This document shows, piece by piece, positions 54,667 to 63,935 of a stretch of 64,000 bases of DNA (positions are counted from its first letter, which is position 1; each line of letters opens with the position of its first letter). The translations under genes were made by a program, and so were the position numbers. This DNA comes from Segatella copri (lineage in GTDB: Bacteria > Bacteroidota > Bacteroidia > Bacteroidales > Bacteroidaceae): the NCBI RefSeq assembly GCF_009494395.1, contig NZ_VZCB01000057.1, positions 44,782-108,781 on the forward strand, given 5' to 3'. The notes under the pieces are model-generated. The model saw only the letters and a list, made by a program, of their open reading frames with translations, was not told the DNA's origin and made no database searches.

Positions 54667-54712
54667 GCTAACTATTATCTAAACTTATGACACGCTATCT
54701 TTTTCTTGTTTA

Positions 54713-57055
54713 TCATTCCAGGAGTCTTTCGCTCATATTCAGTGCAGCCTTTCTACCATCACCCATGGCAAGAATTACGGTAGCACCACCACGGACGATG
54801 TCACCGCCTGCGTAGATTTCTTTGATAGAACTCTGCATCTGCTCGTTTACGGCGATGGTGTTCTTTCTTCCGAGCTCCAATCCCTCAATGCTCTGAGGAA
54901 CAAGAGGGTTAGGACTTACACCTACTGCAACAATCACCTGGTCGCATTCCAATGTCACGGTCTCGCCTGTAGCTTCCGGACGACGGCGACCGCTGGCATC
55001 AGGTTCTCCCAGCTGCATGACGTCGAGGACAACAGACTTCACAGCGCCCTTTTCATCTGCTTCATATTCTTTAGGATTATGGAGAGTCATGAAGTTGATG
55101 CCTTCTTCCTTGGCATGCTTCACCTCTTCGAGTCGGGCAGGCATCTCTGCTTCAGAACGGCGATAAACCAATGTTACCTCGGCACCCAGACGCTTGGCTG
55201 TACGGCAACTGTCCATCGCTGTGTTTCCTCCGCCCACAACAACCACCTTCTTACCCAGGTTGATAGGGGTATCGGTATGAGGATTGGCTGCATCCATCAA
55301 GTTCACACGGGTCAGATACTCATTGGAAGACATGATGTTCAAGGCATTCTCACCAGGGATATTCATGAAGTTCGGAAGTCCGGCTCCTGAACCCACGAAG
55401 ATGCCCTTGAATCCCTGTTTTTCCAGGTCTTTCACGGAGATGGTCTTACCTACGATACAGTCGGTGATGAATTTCACGCCCATCTTCTGAAGGTTCTCAA
55501 TCTCTACGTCTACGATGGCATTAGGCAATCGGAACTCTGGGATACCATATTTCAATACACCACCTATCTCGTGCAGAGCCTCGAATACGGTGACGTCGAA
55601 TCCTTTCTTTGCCATATCGCCAGCAAAGCTCAGACCGGAAGGACCTGAACCGACAACGGCAACTTTGATTCCGTTGGCTTCATCGCATTGAGGAACTGAA
55701 ATGTTGCCACTCTGACGTTCATAGTCGGCTGCAAAACGCTCCAGATATCCGATAGCCACTGCCGGCTCGTTCATCTTGAGATGCACACACTTGCTTTCAC
55801 ACTGTTTCTCCTGTGGGCAGACACGTCCGCAGACAGCAGGTAGGGCAGAGGTGTTCTTCAGAACCTTTGCAGCAGCCAGGAACTGACCGCGCTCAATATT
55901 CTTGATGAATGAAGGAATGTTGATGCTTACCGGACAGCCTTCCATACAGGTAGGCTTAGGACAGTCGAGGCAGCGCTTTGCCTCGGTCAATGCCATCTCC
56001 TTGGTCAGACCGATGTTCACCTCTTCCGTACGGGTAGTTGCACGATATACTGGGTCGAGTTCCGGCATCTTCACACGCTCGATAGCCGTACGTTCCTTGG
56101 CTTTCATGGAAGCACGCAATTCCTTTCGCCACTCGGCATTGCGGTCTGTCAGCTCTTCGATGGATGCATCTGTTGGCTCTACGTCCATTGTTATGTCTGT
56201 GGTCTCCTTCTTCTTTTCGGCATCTATGGTAGCCAGATGTTCCTCGAAGTGTTCCATCTCCTCGCGCTCTACGTCCTTGAAGGTTCCCATGCGCTTGAAC
56301 ATCTCGTCCCAGTCTACCTGGGCGCCGTCAAACTCAGGACCGTCGATGCAGACAAACTTGGTCTTTCCGCCGATAGTCAGACGGCAGGCACCGCACATAC
56401 CGGTACCGTCCACCATGATAGTATTGAGCGATACATCAGTAGAGAGATTGTATTTCTGGGTCAGGAGACAGCAGAACTTCATCATGATAGGAGGACCGAT
56501 GGCGAATACCTTGTCGATATGCTCCTGATTAATAAGCTTTTCGATACCCACGGTAACAACACCTTTCTCGCCGTAGCTGCCGTCGTCGGTCATGATGATG
56601 AGTTCATCACTTGAAGCACGTACCTCATCCTCCATGATGACGAGGTCCTTGCTTCTTCCGGCAATCACGCTGAGCACACGGTTGCCCGCAGCCTTCAGCG
56701 CCTTGATGATAGGGAGCATAGGAGCTACGCCTACGCCACCACCGGCACAGATGACGGTACCGAAGTTCTCGATATGTGTTGGGTTTCCGAGCGGACCTAC
56801 TACGTCATGAATCTCATCGCCTTCGTTTAGGGCACAAAGTTTGGTTGATGATAAGCCTACCTTCTGCACTACCAGAGTAATGGTGCCTTTTTCTATGTCG
56901 GCATCAGCAATGGTCAGCGGCATGCGCTCACTGTTGTTGTCTACACGGATGATGACGAAGTTGCCAGCCTTGCGGCTCTTTGCAATGAGTGGAGCTTCCA
57001 CATCGAAACGGAATACCTTTTCTGAGTATTGTATTTTCTTGATAATCTTGTTCAT
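54713..57055 (-). CDS. Fused NfnA-NfnB type NAD(P)H oxidoreductase (GltD-like)
   Basis: 780 residues. N-terminal half: FAD-binding domain (ERMPLTIADAD), NAD loop CAGGGVGVAPM, and a 2Fe-2S site (C221, C224, C236) as in DHOD electron-transfer subunits and NfnA. C-terminal half: two 4Fe-4S clusters (CLDCPKPTCMEGCP, CGRVCPQEKQCESKC), FAD loop VVGSGPSGLSFAG and NADPH loop VVVGGGNTAMDS as in GltD and NfnB. Transfers electrons between NADH, NADPH and ferredoxin in NfnAB; electron bifurcation here is inferred from fusion. No gltB is adjacent. Confidence 0.88.
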   Translation of the reverse strand: MNKIIKKIQYSEKVFRFDVEAPLIAKSRKAGNFVIIRVDNNSERMPLTIADADIEKGTITLVVQKVGLSSTKLCALNEGDEIHDVVGPLGNPTHIENFGTVICAGGGVGVAPMLPIIKALKAAGNRVLSVIAGRSKDLVIMEDEVRASSDELIIMTDDGSYGEKGVVTVGIEKLINQEHIDKVFAIGPPIMMKFCCLLTQKYNLSTDVSLNTIMVDGTGMCGACRLTIGGKTKFVCIDGPEFDGAQVDWDEMFKRMGTFKDVEREEMEHFEEHLATIDAEKKKETTDITMDVEPTDASIEELTDRNAEWRKELRASMKAKERTAIERVKMPELDPVYRATTRTEEVNIGLTKEMALTEAKRCLDCPKPTCMEGCPVSINIPSFIKNIERGQFLAAAKVLKNTSALPAVCGRVCPQEKQCESKCVHLKMNEPAVAIGYLERFAADYERQSGNISVPQCDEANGIKVAVVGSGPSGLSFAGDMAKKGFDVTVFEALHEIGGVLKYGIPEFRLPNAIVDVEIENLQKMGVKFITDCIVGKTISVKDLEKQGFKGIFVGSGAGLPNFMNIPGENALNIMSSNEYLTRVNLMDAANPHTDTPINLGKKVVVVGGGNTAMDSCRTAKRLGAEVTLVYRRSEAEMPARLEEVKHAKEEGINFMTLHNPKEYEADEKGAVKSVVLDVMQLGEPDASGRRRPEATGETVTLECDQVIVAVGVSPNPLVPQSIEGLELGRKNTIAVNEQMQSSIKEIYAGGDIVRGGATVILAMGDGRKAALNMSERLLE

Positions 57056-57139
57056 TGGCTATTAACTTTTTATGTTGACTATTGTCTATTTCTAATTTAG
57101 TTGTTTATGCATGTTTGTGCATGGTATTAAAAATGCAAA

Positions 57140-57181
57140 AGGATAACTACGGCCACCTTTTGGGGCAGTCGAAGTTATCCT
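57140..57181 (-). terminator. serS terminator
   Basis: AGGATAACT/AGTTATCCT arms with a GC-rich interior, then TTTTGCATTTTTA on the minus strand. Confidence 0.75.
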
Positions 57182-57230
57182 CGTACAATATGTTTTAGTA
57201 TGGATGTCTATCCAGTCTTTTTCTTTCGAA

Positions 57231-58523
57231 TTAATCGAAGTTCTTGTCATCGAGCATCTCGAATCCGCAGTAAGGAACCAATACCTTAGGCACACGGATA
57301 CCCTCTGGTGTCTGGTTGTTCTCCAGGATGGTTGCAACGATACGTGGCAAGGCGAGAGCAGAACCGTTCAAGGTGTGGCAAAGCTCAATCTTCTTGTCCT
57401 CTGCATGGCGATAGCGGCAGTGGAGACGGTTTGCCTGATAGCTCTCGAAGTTAGATACTGATGAAACCTCCAACCAGCGACCCTGAGCTGCACTCCAGGT
57501 CTCGAAGTCGTAGCAGATAGAAGAGGTGAAGCTCATGTCACCACCGCAGAGACGGAGGATGTGGTATGGCAACTCCAACTTCTTCAAGAGACCCTCTACG
57601 TGGTCGAGCATCTCGTTCAGGCTCTCGTAAGAGTGACCTGGCTTATCGATGCGTACAATCTCCACCTTGTCGAACTGGTGCAGACGGTTCAAGCCGCGAA
57701 CATCCTTACCGTAGCTACCAGCCTCACGACGGAAGCAGGCAGAGTAAGCACAACGCTTGATAGGGAGATCCTTCTCGTCAAGAATCACATCACGGAAAAT
57801 GTTGGTTACAGGAACCTCAGCAGTAGGGATGAGGAAGAGGTTGTCGAGATTGGCATGATACATCTGACCCTCCTTGTCTGGCAACTGACCAGTTCCACGA
57901 CCTGAATCCTCGTTTACTACGTAAGGAGGCTGAATCTCAAGATATCCGCTCTTACGAGCCTCATCGAGGAAGAAAGCCTCGAGAGCACGCTGGAAGCGAG
58001 CCATCTTACCGATATATACAGGGAAGCCGGCACCGGTAATCTTCACACCGAGGTCGAAATCCACGAGGTTGTACTTCTTCAGGAGATCCCAGTGGCAGAG
58101 TGCATCCTCACCGAGGTTTGGCTTTTCGCCACCTTCTTTTACGACTACGTTGTCAGCCGCATCCTTACCCTCAGGAACCAGTTCGCAAGGGATGTTAGGG
58201 ATTTCGAGCAACTGATTGGTCATATCGTTCTGTGCTTTCTCCATGATCTCTTCCAGAGCCTTAGCGTCAGCCTTGAGCATAGCTACCTGCGCCTTAGCGC
58301 TTTCAGCTTCCTCTTTCTTGCCTTCCTTCATCAAGGCACCAATCTGCTTGGCAAACTGGTTAGCCTGCTGCTTGTTGTTATCCAGCTTCTGCTGAGCTTC
58401 ACGACGGATCTTGTCGTACTCCAATACTTTCTCTACGGCCTCACGAGCATTAGGAAAATGCTTCTTTTCAAGACCTTTAACTACACGTTCAGTTTCTTCA
58501 CTGATGAGTTTAAGTGTAAGCAT
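57231..58523 (-). CDS. serS: Seryl-tRNA synthetase
   Basis: 430 residues, class II. N-terminal long coiled-coil arm (about 30-100) that grips the tRNA variable arm; motif 2 in YSACFRREAGSYGKDVRGLN; motif 3 in GSALALPRIVATILENNQ. A substrate tRNA-Ser(GCU) gene lies 2.7 kb away. Monocistronic, with promoter and terminator visible. Confidence 0.97.
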   Translation of the reverse strand: MLTLKLISEETERVVKGLEKKHFPNAREAVEKVLEYDKIRREAQQKLDNNKQQANQFAKQIGALMKEGKKEEAESAKAQVAMLKADAKALEEIMEKAQNDMTNQLLEIPNIPCELVPEGKDAADNVVVKEGGEKPNLGEDALCHWDLLKKYNLVDFDLGVKITGAGFPVYIGKMARFQRALEAFFLDEARKSGYLEIQPPYVVNEDSGRGTGQLPDKEGQMYHANLDNLFLIPTAEVPVTNIFRDVILDEKDLPIKRCAYSACFRREAGSYGKDVRGLNRLHQFDKVEIVRIDKPGHSYESLNEMLDHVEGLLKKLELPYHILRLCGGDMSFTSSICYDFETWSAAQGRWLEVSSVSNFESYQANRLHCRYRHAEDKKIELCHTLNGSALALPRIVATILENNQTPEGIRVPKVLVPYCGFEMLDDKNFD

Positions 58524-58560
58524 ATAATGTCTTTTTATTTAATTATTTACTATTTGTAGG

Positions 58561-58593
58561 CAAAAGTACAAAAAATATTTGTGATAACGCAAA
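58561..58593 (-). promoter_or_regulatory. serS promoter
   Basis: TTTG (58593-58590), 21-bp spacer, TACTTTTG (58568-58561) on the minus strand. Confidence 0.8.
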
Positions 58594-58675
58594 AAAATGC
58601 TGACTTTTTTACAGGGAAGGGTAGAATTAAAGTTTTTTTGTGGTTTTACAGGGTTAAGGAGCTTAGAAAGGGGTG

Positions 58676-58701
58676 TGGTGTAATCCGAGTAATCCGTGCC
58701 T
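58676..58701. repeat. Half-copy of the ATCCGTG repeat
   Basis: GTGTAATCCGAGTAATCCGT followed by GCCTA, matching one arm of the inverted repeat at 9288-9378. Confidence 0.55.
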
Positions 58702-58745
58702 AAAAACTGCAAAGGAAGCCCCCAAGCATTGTATATAAACGAAGA

Positions 58746-58772
58746 AAGCCTGCTCAAGGTATGAGCAGGCTT
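58746..58772 (-). terminator. rplU-rpmA terminator
   Basis: AAGCCTGCTC and GAGCAGGCTT perfect arms, seven-base loop, about 45 bp past the rpmA stop on the minus strand. Confidence 0.8.
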
Positions 58773-58815
58773 CTATGTTGTTTGTTTGGAATAGTTTTTT
58801 CTAAAACTTTAAAAT

Positions 58816-59106
58816 TTAAGCGTCAGCTTTTTTGGTCTTCTCAGCGTAAACCTCTGGAGAGAGAACAGAAACTGTACTCTTGTCCTTGCGGCCCTTGTGG
58901 AAGTAAACGATACCGTCTGTCAAAGCATACAATGTATCATCCTTACCCTGAGCTACATTCTCACCTGGGAAGTGCTTGTTACCACGCTGACGAACAATAA
59001 TGTTACCTGCGATGATGCTCTGACCACCCCAGATCTTAACGCCTAATCTTTGTGAAGCTGATTCACGGCCGTTCTTAGAACTACCAACACCTTTCTTATG
59101 TGCCAT
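58816..59106 (-). CDS. rpmA: 50S ribosomal protein L27
   Basis: 96 residues. [20 protein letters not shown] places the N-terminus at the peptidyl transferase centre with no Firmicutes-type cleaved extension; then [20 protein letters not shown] and a lysine/alanine tail. Follows rplU by 19 bp. Confidence 0.97.
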   Translation of the reverse strand: MAHKKGVGSSKNGRESASQRLGVKIWGGQSIIAGNIIVRQRGNKHFPGENVAQGKDDTLYALTDGIVYFHKGRKDKSTVSVLSPEVYAEKTKKADA

Positions 59107-59125
59107 TTTCTAATTCCTCCTAATT

Positions 59126-59443
59126 TTAAGCGATTACAGATTTGATTGATACTTCAGTGAACTGTGCACGATGACCGTTCTTCTTGCGATAGTCCTTACG
59201 GCGCTTCATCTTGAAGACGATTACCTTGTCACCCTTTACGAGTGGGTTCACTACTTCTACTACTACTTTTGCACCCTCTACAGCTGGTGCACCGACAGTG
59301 ATTGCGCCGTCTTTGTCAACGAGCAAAACCTTGTCGAACTCAACAGTCTGACCTGCCTCTACATCCTTGATGTGATGTACGAAGAGCTTCTTGCCCTCCT
59401 CTGCCTTGAACTGCTGACCGTTAATTTCTACGATTGCGTACAT
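59126..59443 (-). CDS. rplU: 50S ribosomal protein L21
   Basis: 105 residues: [20 protein letters not shown] at the start and [20 protein letters not shown] near the end, both family hallmarks. First of the rplU-rpmA pair. A leader of about 120 nt between the -7 element at 59564-59571 (TAATTTTG, minus strand) and the start contains GC-rich pairing segments (59462-59515), a possible ribosomal-protein autoregulation site. Confidence 0.97.
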   Translation of the reverse strand: MYAIVEINGQQFKAEEGKKLFVHHIKDVEAGQTVEFDKVLLVDKDGAITVGAPAVEGAKVVVEVVNPLVKGDKVIVFKMKRRKDYRKKNGHRAQFTEVSIKSVIA

Positions 59444-59689
59444 TTAATTATTTATATAAACGGGTTTTTCCGCGAGGCGTCCTGCTTCGTGCCGGATCTT
59501 GACCGAGCCCCAACGAACTAAACTTTTCTGTAACATTTGCCCAATCCATGAGCATTCGGAGTGCAAAATTACAAATTATCTTCGATATAAACGAATATTG
59601 CTTTCCTAAAGAATATGGTTTTATGAAGATTTAACTAATTAGGGTGTTATCCGGCATACTTTTTAATCCTTTTAAGATTGCCCGCCTCT

Positions 59690-60961
59690 CTATTGGATGC
59701 TTTTCCATCCCAGCAGCTGGTCGCTTCGGTCTGTGGTTCCCCTATAGTATATCAGTGCATCATATCTGTTGGCTGTCTGATAGAAGTCACCGTCTGTTGT
59801 TACATGTCGGGTGCTGCCGTCGCTTCTCAATACCAGGTATTGATAGCTGTAATAGCCTTGTTTCAGTTTCACCTGTGCATGATAGCAATGGCTGCTTTCG
59901 TCATATTCCATCTGATATTCTGGGGTAAATGAATCTTGGGTCCAGAAACCGTTCAGGTATACTGCTCCTTCCTGGCGGGGAGCCTTCAGGGTGAAGTGGA
60001 CGATGGCGTAGTCACTTTGGCTGTTGTTGCCTATGTTGTCGCTGTTGCGGATGTAGAAGGCTCCTTGTCCGCTTTCGTCGTATACGTAGCTGGGTCTGGG
60101 TTCGTCGGGAGTGACGTAGGCGTGATAGTCCTTTCCGTCCCAGCTGATTCGCTCGATACCCATGGTCGGGTGGTCTAGGTCCAGCATTTCAAACTTGTGG
60201 TATTCGTTTCCGCCCTTGAATATGAGTTGTCTGTTGTGTATCCAGCTCATCTGTTCTGCGCTGAGATAGTCGGGTTTTGCGTTCACTGCGGCATTGTCCC
60301 ATCTTCCGTTTTGCAGTACCACGGTTTTAATCTGTTCGCCGGGTGCTGTAACGTGGATATTCCTGTAGTCGGCCGTCATCCTCACCTGCTGGTGCTGTCT
60401 GTTGTTGTCGATGTCGGTATTGGAAGAGTAGGCTAGGTCTACCTTTATCTTGGGGTCTACGATCATGAAGCATGCCGTAAACATTGTGTTTTCTCCCTCT
60501 TCTGCATTGTCATCGTAAACGGTCAGTTTATAGTTTCCGCTCATCGTAATCCGGCAGTTCTCGTTGGGGATAGTCAGGTGGTAATGGGTGTATAGATGGT
60601 TGGTGTTGAACGACTGCTCATTGTTGTCAATCGTCAGTTCTCCATTGAATCCCTGCAGATAGTCGGTATCAAAGATTCCTTCCGATTCCTGCCAGTCGGC
60701 ATCGCAATGGGTGATTTGGTAGGTGTAGCGATGATAATCGTGGGTCATGTCGTCGAAGTCTATGTTGATGGCATTGCCGCCCAGTTGGGTGATAGGCATG
60801 CTGAGCCAGTCTGTTCCGGCTACCACCTGGAGTGAAGCTATGCGTTTGTTGTGTATGATGTTATGCTGAGCTTTACCTGGTAGTTGAGCTGTCAGGATGA
60901 GTATGCAGCCTATCATCATCGCTTTGAAACTGGATGAAATGATGGAGTTATCTTTTTTCAT
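59690..60961 (-). CDS. Type IX secretion plug-like protein (DUF5103)
   Basis: 423 residues from the ATG at 60961. The longer frame to 61081 contains the promoter (61000-61031), so it cannot be translated from this transcript. Signal peptide (GCILILTAQLPGKAQ), then the DUF5103 domain (NKRIASLQVVAG, FDDMTHDYHRYTYQITHCDA, YLQGFNG, NGFWTQDSFTPEYQMEYDES). Homologues include the plug protein that closes the SprA channel in the T9SS of Flavobacterium. Other T9SS genes are not in this window. Confidence 0.85.
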   Translation of the reverse strand: MKKDNSIISSSFKAMMIGCILILTAQLPGKAQHNIIHNKRIASLQVVAGTDWLSMPITQLGGNAINIDFDDMTHDYHRYTYQITHCDADWQESEGIFDTDYLQGFNGELTIDNNEQSFNTNHLYTHYHLTIPNENCRITMSGNYKLTVYDDNAEEGENTMFTACFMIVDPKIKVDLAYSSNTDIDNNRQHQQVRMTADYRNIHVTAPGEQIKTVVLQNGRWDNAAVNAKPDYLSAEQMSWIHNRQLIFKGGNEYHKFEMLDLDHPTMGIERISWDGKDYHAYVTPDEPRPSYVYDESGQGAFYIRNSDNIGNNSQSDYAIVHFTLKAPRQEGAVYLNGFWTQDSFTPEYQMEYDESSHCYHAQVKLKQGYYSYQYLVLRSDGSTRHVTTDGDFYQTANRYDALIYYRGTTDRSDQLLGWKSIQ

Positions 60962-60999
60962 GTTGTAAAATGCGTTTGTGCTGATTCTTTTTGTCTTTG

Positions 61000-61031
61000 C
61001 AAAGATACGGTAAATAGGGGAGACTACCAAA
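61000..61031 (-). promoter_or_regulatory. Promoter of the DUF5103 gene
   Basis: TTTG (61031-61028), 20-bp spacer, TATCTTTG (61007-61000); exact consensus and decisive for the start choice. Confidence 0.85.
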
Positions 61032-61116
61032 CAAAAGGGCAAAAAAATAACTTGCAATAGTCTCTGAAGGACTGAATGCAAGCTTAAACAATCTAACTAA
61101 TACATGAAAAACACTG

Positions 61117-61188
61117 TAGTCGATAGGGGAATCGAACCCCTATGCCAAGATTGAGAATCTTGTATCCTAACCATTAGATGAATCGACC
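61117..61188 (-). tRNA. tRNA-Glu (anticodon CUC)
   Basis: 72-nt cloverleaf on the minus strand. Acceptor GGTCGAT/ATCGACT, D arm ATC/GAT, anticodon stem CAAGA/TCTTG with loop TTCTCAA (anticodon at 61153-61155), T arm AGGGG/CCCCT with TTCGATT. CCA is not encoded. It shares the tRNA-Ser transcript. Confidence 0.9.
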
Positions 61189-61215
61189 AACGGTACATTT
61201 TTTGAAGTCAGCTTG

Positions 61216-61302
61216 CGGAAGGTGGGGGATTCGAACCCCCGGTACGGTTACCCGCACGGCAGTTTAGCAAACTGCTGGTTTCAGCCACTCACCCAACCTT
61301 CC
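61216..61302 (-). tRNA. tRNA-Ser (anticodon GCU)
   Basis: 87 nt on the minus strand: acceptor GGAAGGT/ACCTTCC with discriminator G, anticodon stem GCAGT/ACTGC with loop TTGCTAA (anticodon at 61266-61268), long class II variable arm, T arm GGGGG/CCCCC. CCA is not encoded. Confidence 0.95.
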
Positions 61303-61351
61303 AGTCGGAAATCGTTACCGAATCAACAAGCATCGTTCTCAAATGCGGTTG

Positions 61352-61383
61352 CAAAGGTACTACTTTTTTTCGGTTCTACCAAA
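61352..61383 (-). promoter_or_regulatory. Promoter of the tRNA-Ser/tRNA-Glu operon
   Basis: TTTG (61383-61380), 20-bp spacer, TACCTTTG (61359-61352). The stretch 61384-61596 shows nothing further. Confidence 0.85.
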
Positions 61384-61596
61384 TTTTTCAGCGATTATTT
61401 TTAAATAAAAATTCACTTTTTTCGTAACCCTCTCATTCTCAGGCCCCCATTTTTTTTACTTTTTATCTTTTAAAATGGAGTTTGGGTGTAAAATGTAGAT
61501 AAAAGTATAAAATGTGGCAAGTCTGATGTAAGTTTAAAACGAGTGTGAAGAACGTGTTTTCGAGGTTTATGAGCAAAATAAATTTTAGATAATACG

Positions 61597-61892
61597 AAAA
61601 AAGCAGATTTCCAACTAAGGAAATCTGCCTTTTAAAAGGAAAGGGCCGCTCGATGATGTGATGAAACTCCGAATGTCAGTAACATTTGAGAGCTCTCCGC
61701 TTTTGTAATCCACCGGCTTTGCAGCTTAGTTGACATGTCAGTTTATGTGGCCCGCCATTGGCAAGAGAAGTCTTCTCGGTTTCATAAGTGTAATTTGATG
61801 AGTATCCCGATCGAACCGACACGACCCTTATATTTTTTTCGACTAGACGTAGCTTATGCTATCATCTATCGATAGAAGTCTTTCGTTTTTCT
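61597..61892 (-). ncRNA. Unassigned structured RNA gene, about 295 nt
   Basis: Bounded by an exact promoter (61899-61930) and an exact intrinsic terminator (arms 61603-61612 and 61619-61628, then T6). No reading frame over 20 codons with a plausible start. Possible stems: GAAAG with CTTTC and GATGAT with ATCATC, joining the 5' and 3' parts; TAGC/GCTA; CGGTT/AACCG; GGGCC/GGCCC; AATGT/ACATT. Motifs of tmRNA, RNase P RNA and SRP RNA are not seen. 6S-like RNA or a Bacteroidales-specific RNA is possible. Confidence 0.65.
61603..61628 (-). terminator. Terminator of the unassigned RNA gene
   Basis: GCAGATTTCC, loop, GGAAATCTGC, then TTTTTT on the minus strand. Confidence 0.88.
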
Positions 61893-61898
61893 ATAATG

Positions 61899-61930
61899 CA
61901 AAGATAGTGTAATCTTTTGAAACTACCAAA
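61899..61930 (-). promoter_or_regulatory. Promoter of the unassigned RNA gene
   Basis: TTTG (61930-61927), 20-bp spacer, TATCTTTG (61906-61899). From 61931 to 62139 nothing supported is seen. Confidence 0.85.
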
Positions 61931-62139
61931 TCTTTATGCTGTTTTTTTCCGAAAAATTCTTCTATAATCTGCTGAATAGCTTAAAATGAGCGATTTATAA
62001 GTGTTCAACCTCAATAGAGGTAATGATTTGGCAATAGTCACAACTTCTGCAATATGCATATGTTTGCTTTGCCTAACAACTCTTTACAGTTGCAAAAATA
62101 CAAAATAAAAATGAAACCACACTATGTTGGTGCAAAAAA

Positions 62140-62184
62140 ACAATAGTCATAAAACAAAGATTAACTTCGCCTTATGACTATTGT
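62140..62184 (-). terminator. Terminator of the last lipoprotein gene
   Basis: ACAATAGTCATAA (62140-62152) and TTATGACTATTGT (62172-62184), perfect 13-bp arms, then T-rich on the minus strand. Confidence 0.82.
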
Positions 62185-62205
62185 TGTCCACATTAAACTT
62201 ATTTA

Positions 62206-63660
62206 TCATTTAATTGGTTCCGCATGCACATAGTATTCACTGTTTATAGGGTCTTCCCCGTCAGTTTTAAGTATCAGTACCATGCGAGAATGTTTTGTAC
62301 GCCAATATGCTTTAATATCAGCATCTTCGGGTAGTGCCTTAAACGTTTTACACAGCGAAGCCTTTTCTGTTTCTTTTATAGTACTATGTGCTTCATAGTA
62401 CTGGTCCATAATCTTCAACAGACCTTCTCTTTCACGTTCAAGCACGCCTAACATATATTCCTTGTCGTTTTTGTCTTTTGCTCCTTTCAGTACAATACGT
62501 AACTCTGCATACGGTTTTGTAATGTCTTCTTTGTAGGCAGTAGGTGGAGTTAGGATAAACTCACGGCTCTTGTCCAGCAAGCAATATTCTGTTAGTTCGG
62601 GGTTCTTGGAATTATACCTTACGTTATCCCAATCGTAACCAAAGAATCCATCATTCACCAAATAGAGCCTCTTTCGGGCTTGATAGACAATACGGCCATC
62701 TTTATAGCCATTGGCATAGACAATAGTATTGTCATGAGGCGTGAAGAAGTATGTGCTCCACCAATAGGAAGTATTCAAACAGTTTGTCTTACGTTCCATG
62801 ATTCCAAAGCTATCTGGCATATCACGACAATCACTCGTCCAAGTAATTGAATCGTAGTAGTTGTAATAGGCATTATCTGAAGAGTTGAAACCATATTCAT
62901 CGGTAAGCTCAAATGTTACAAGGCAGAAGGTCTGAAACACAGGGTCTGTGTTGTCTTTGTCGTCTTCTGCATAGTATGCCTTAATCTTAAACTTGCAGTT
63001 GTCGGGAACAGAACGGTCAATATCCGTATCATACGTGTAACTTTTCTTCATCATTTCCAAATCGGTTTCGGTCATGCGTTTATATACAATCATGCCATAT
63101 ATAGACTTGTAACCATTGCTGCCATCACTCGTCGCTCCCAATTTTTGTATGGTGTACATTAAGGTCTTGCCATTCGACTCGTCAAGCTTAAGAATCTGCA
63201 TGTATCTGCTGTCTGTTGTCTGCTTGTTGCTGCCAAACAGTATGAAGCCTTTGTCCATGTCATAAGTCCATGATACACGACTGAAACAAAAGGCTGGCAA
63301 GGCATCACTATAAAAATAACTAAAAGCTTGCTGTGATGTCTCAAACCAAAAGTGTGTAGGGCTGCCACCAAATCTGTCTTTCCAAAATTCCTCCTTGCTC
63401 AACTTTCCGTTTTCCTGTACCTCATAAGTGGCAATACTCTCCCAACCATAGCCCTTGACCTTACTCTGTATTTCTTCTGCTGCTATTGGCTTTCTCCCTT
63501 TTAGCACACAGCACCCCTCATCATTAACAGTATAGGTTTGGTTGAATAGATTCATATCCAACTTACATTGCTCAACACTCAATTCCTCAGACTTATCGCA
63601 ACTGCCAAATACAACAGTGCAAGCTACGATGAGTGCTATTAACCAAAACTTCTTAGTCAT
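62206..63660 (-). CDS. Large lipoprotein of unknown function
   Basis: 484 residues. Signal with lipobox FGSC (Cys about 21). The mature part is rich in Tyr, Asp and Trp, with a Cys-rich start (VNDEGCCVLKGRK), and long beta segments; no catalytic motif is recognised. Probably on the cell surface or in the periplasm. A -7-like TATTTTTG lies at 63752-63745 on the minus strand. Not linked to a SusC/D pair in view. Confidence 0.7.
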   Translation of the reverse strand: MTKKFWLIALIVACTVVFGSCDKSEELSVEQCKLDMNLFNQTYTVNDEGCCVLKGRKPIAAEEIQSKVKGYGWESIATYEVQENGKLSKEEFWKDRFGGSPTHFWFETSQQAFSYFYSDALPAFCFSRVSWTYDMDKGFILFGSNKQTTDSRYMQILKLDESNGKTLMYTIQKLGATSDGSNGYKSIYGMIVYKRMTETDLEMMKKSYTYDTDIDRSVPDNCKFKIKAYYAEDDKDNTDPVFQTFCLVTFELTDEYGFNSSDNAYYNYYDSITWTSDCRDMPDSFGIMERKTNCLNTSYWWSTYFFTPHDNTIVYANGYKDGRIVYQARKRLYLVNDGFFGYDWDNVRYNSKNPELTEYCLLDKSREFILTPPTAYKEDITKPYAELRIVLKGAKDKNDKEYMLGVLEREREGLLKIMDQYYEAHSTIKETEKASLCKTFKALPEDADIKAYWRTKHSRMVLILKTDGEDPINSEYYVHAEPIK

Positions 63661-63935
63661 AATAATCCAAATTTAAAGATTTTACATATAGACAGATTAC
63701 GGATTTTCAGTGTTTCAAATTCTGCTGTCCAAGATAACTGAGTGCAAAAATACAAAAGTATCAACGTAATAGTGCATTTTTTTATTTTTTATAACACTCA
63801 AAACATACTTTTGTGCAAATAAAGGAAGAATAAACTACACCTGACAAATCTATTTACATATTTCTATGCACTGCCTACAGTTGGTACACTCACTTTCTGC
63901 AACCGTTGGGAGCAAAATTTCTTCGCCCTCATGGT

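Noticed and set aside
60962..61081. Longer N-terminus of the DUF5103 protein
   Set aside because: The extension overlaps the exact promoter at 61000-61031, and the signal peptide only makes sense from the ATG at 60961.
61597..61892. tmRNA, RNase P RNA or SRP RNA
   Set aside because: No tRNA-like ends or tag frame, no GAGGAAAGTC-type core and no GGAAG tetraloop region, so none of these names was used.
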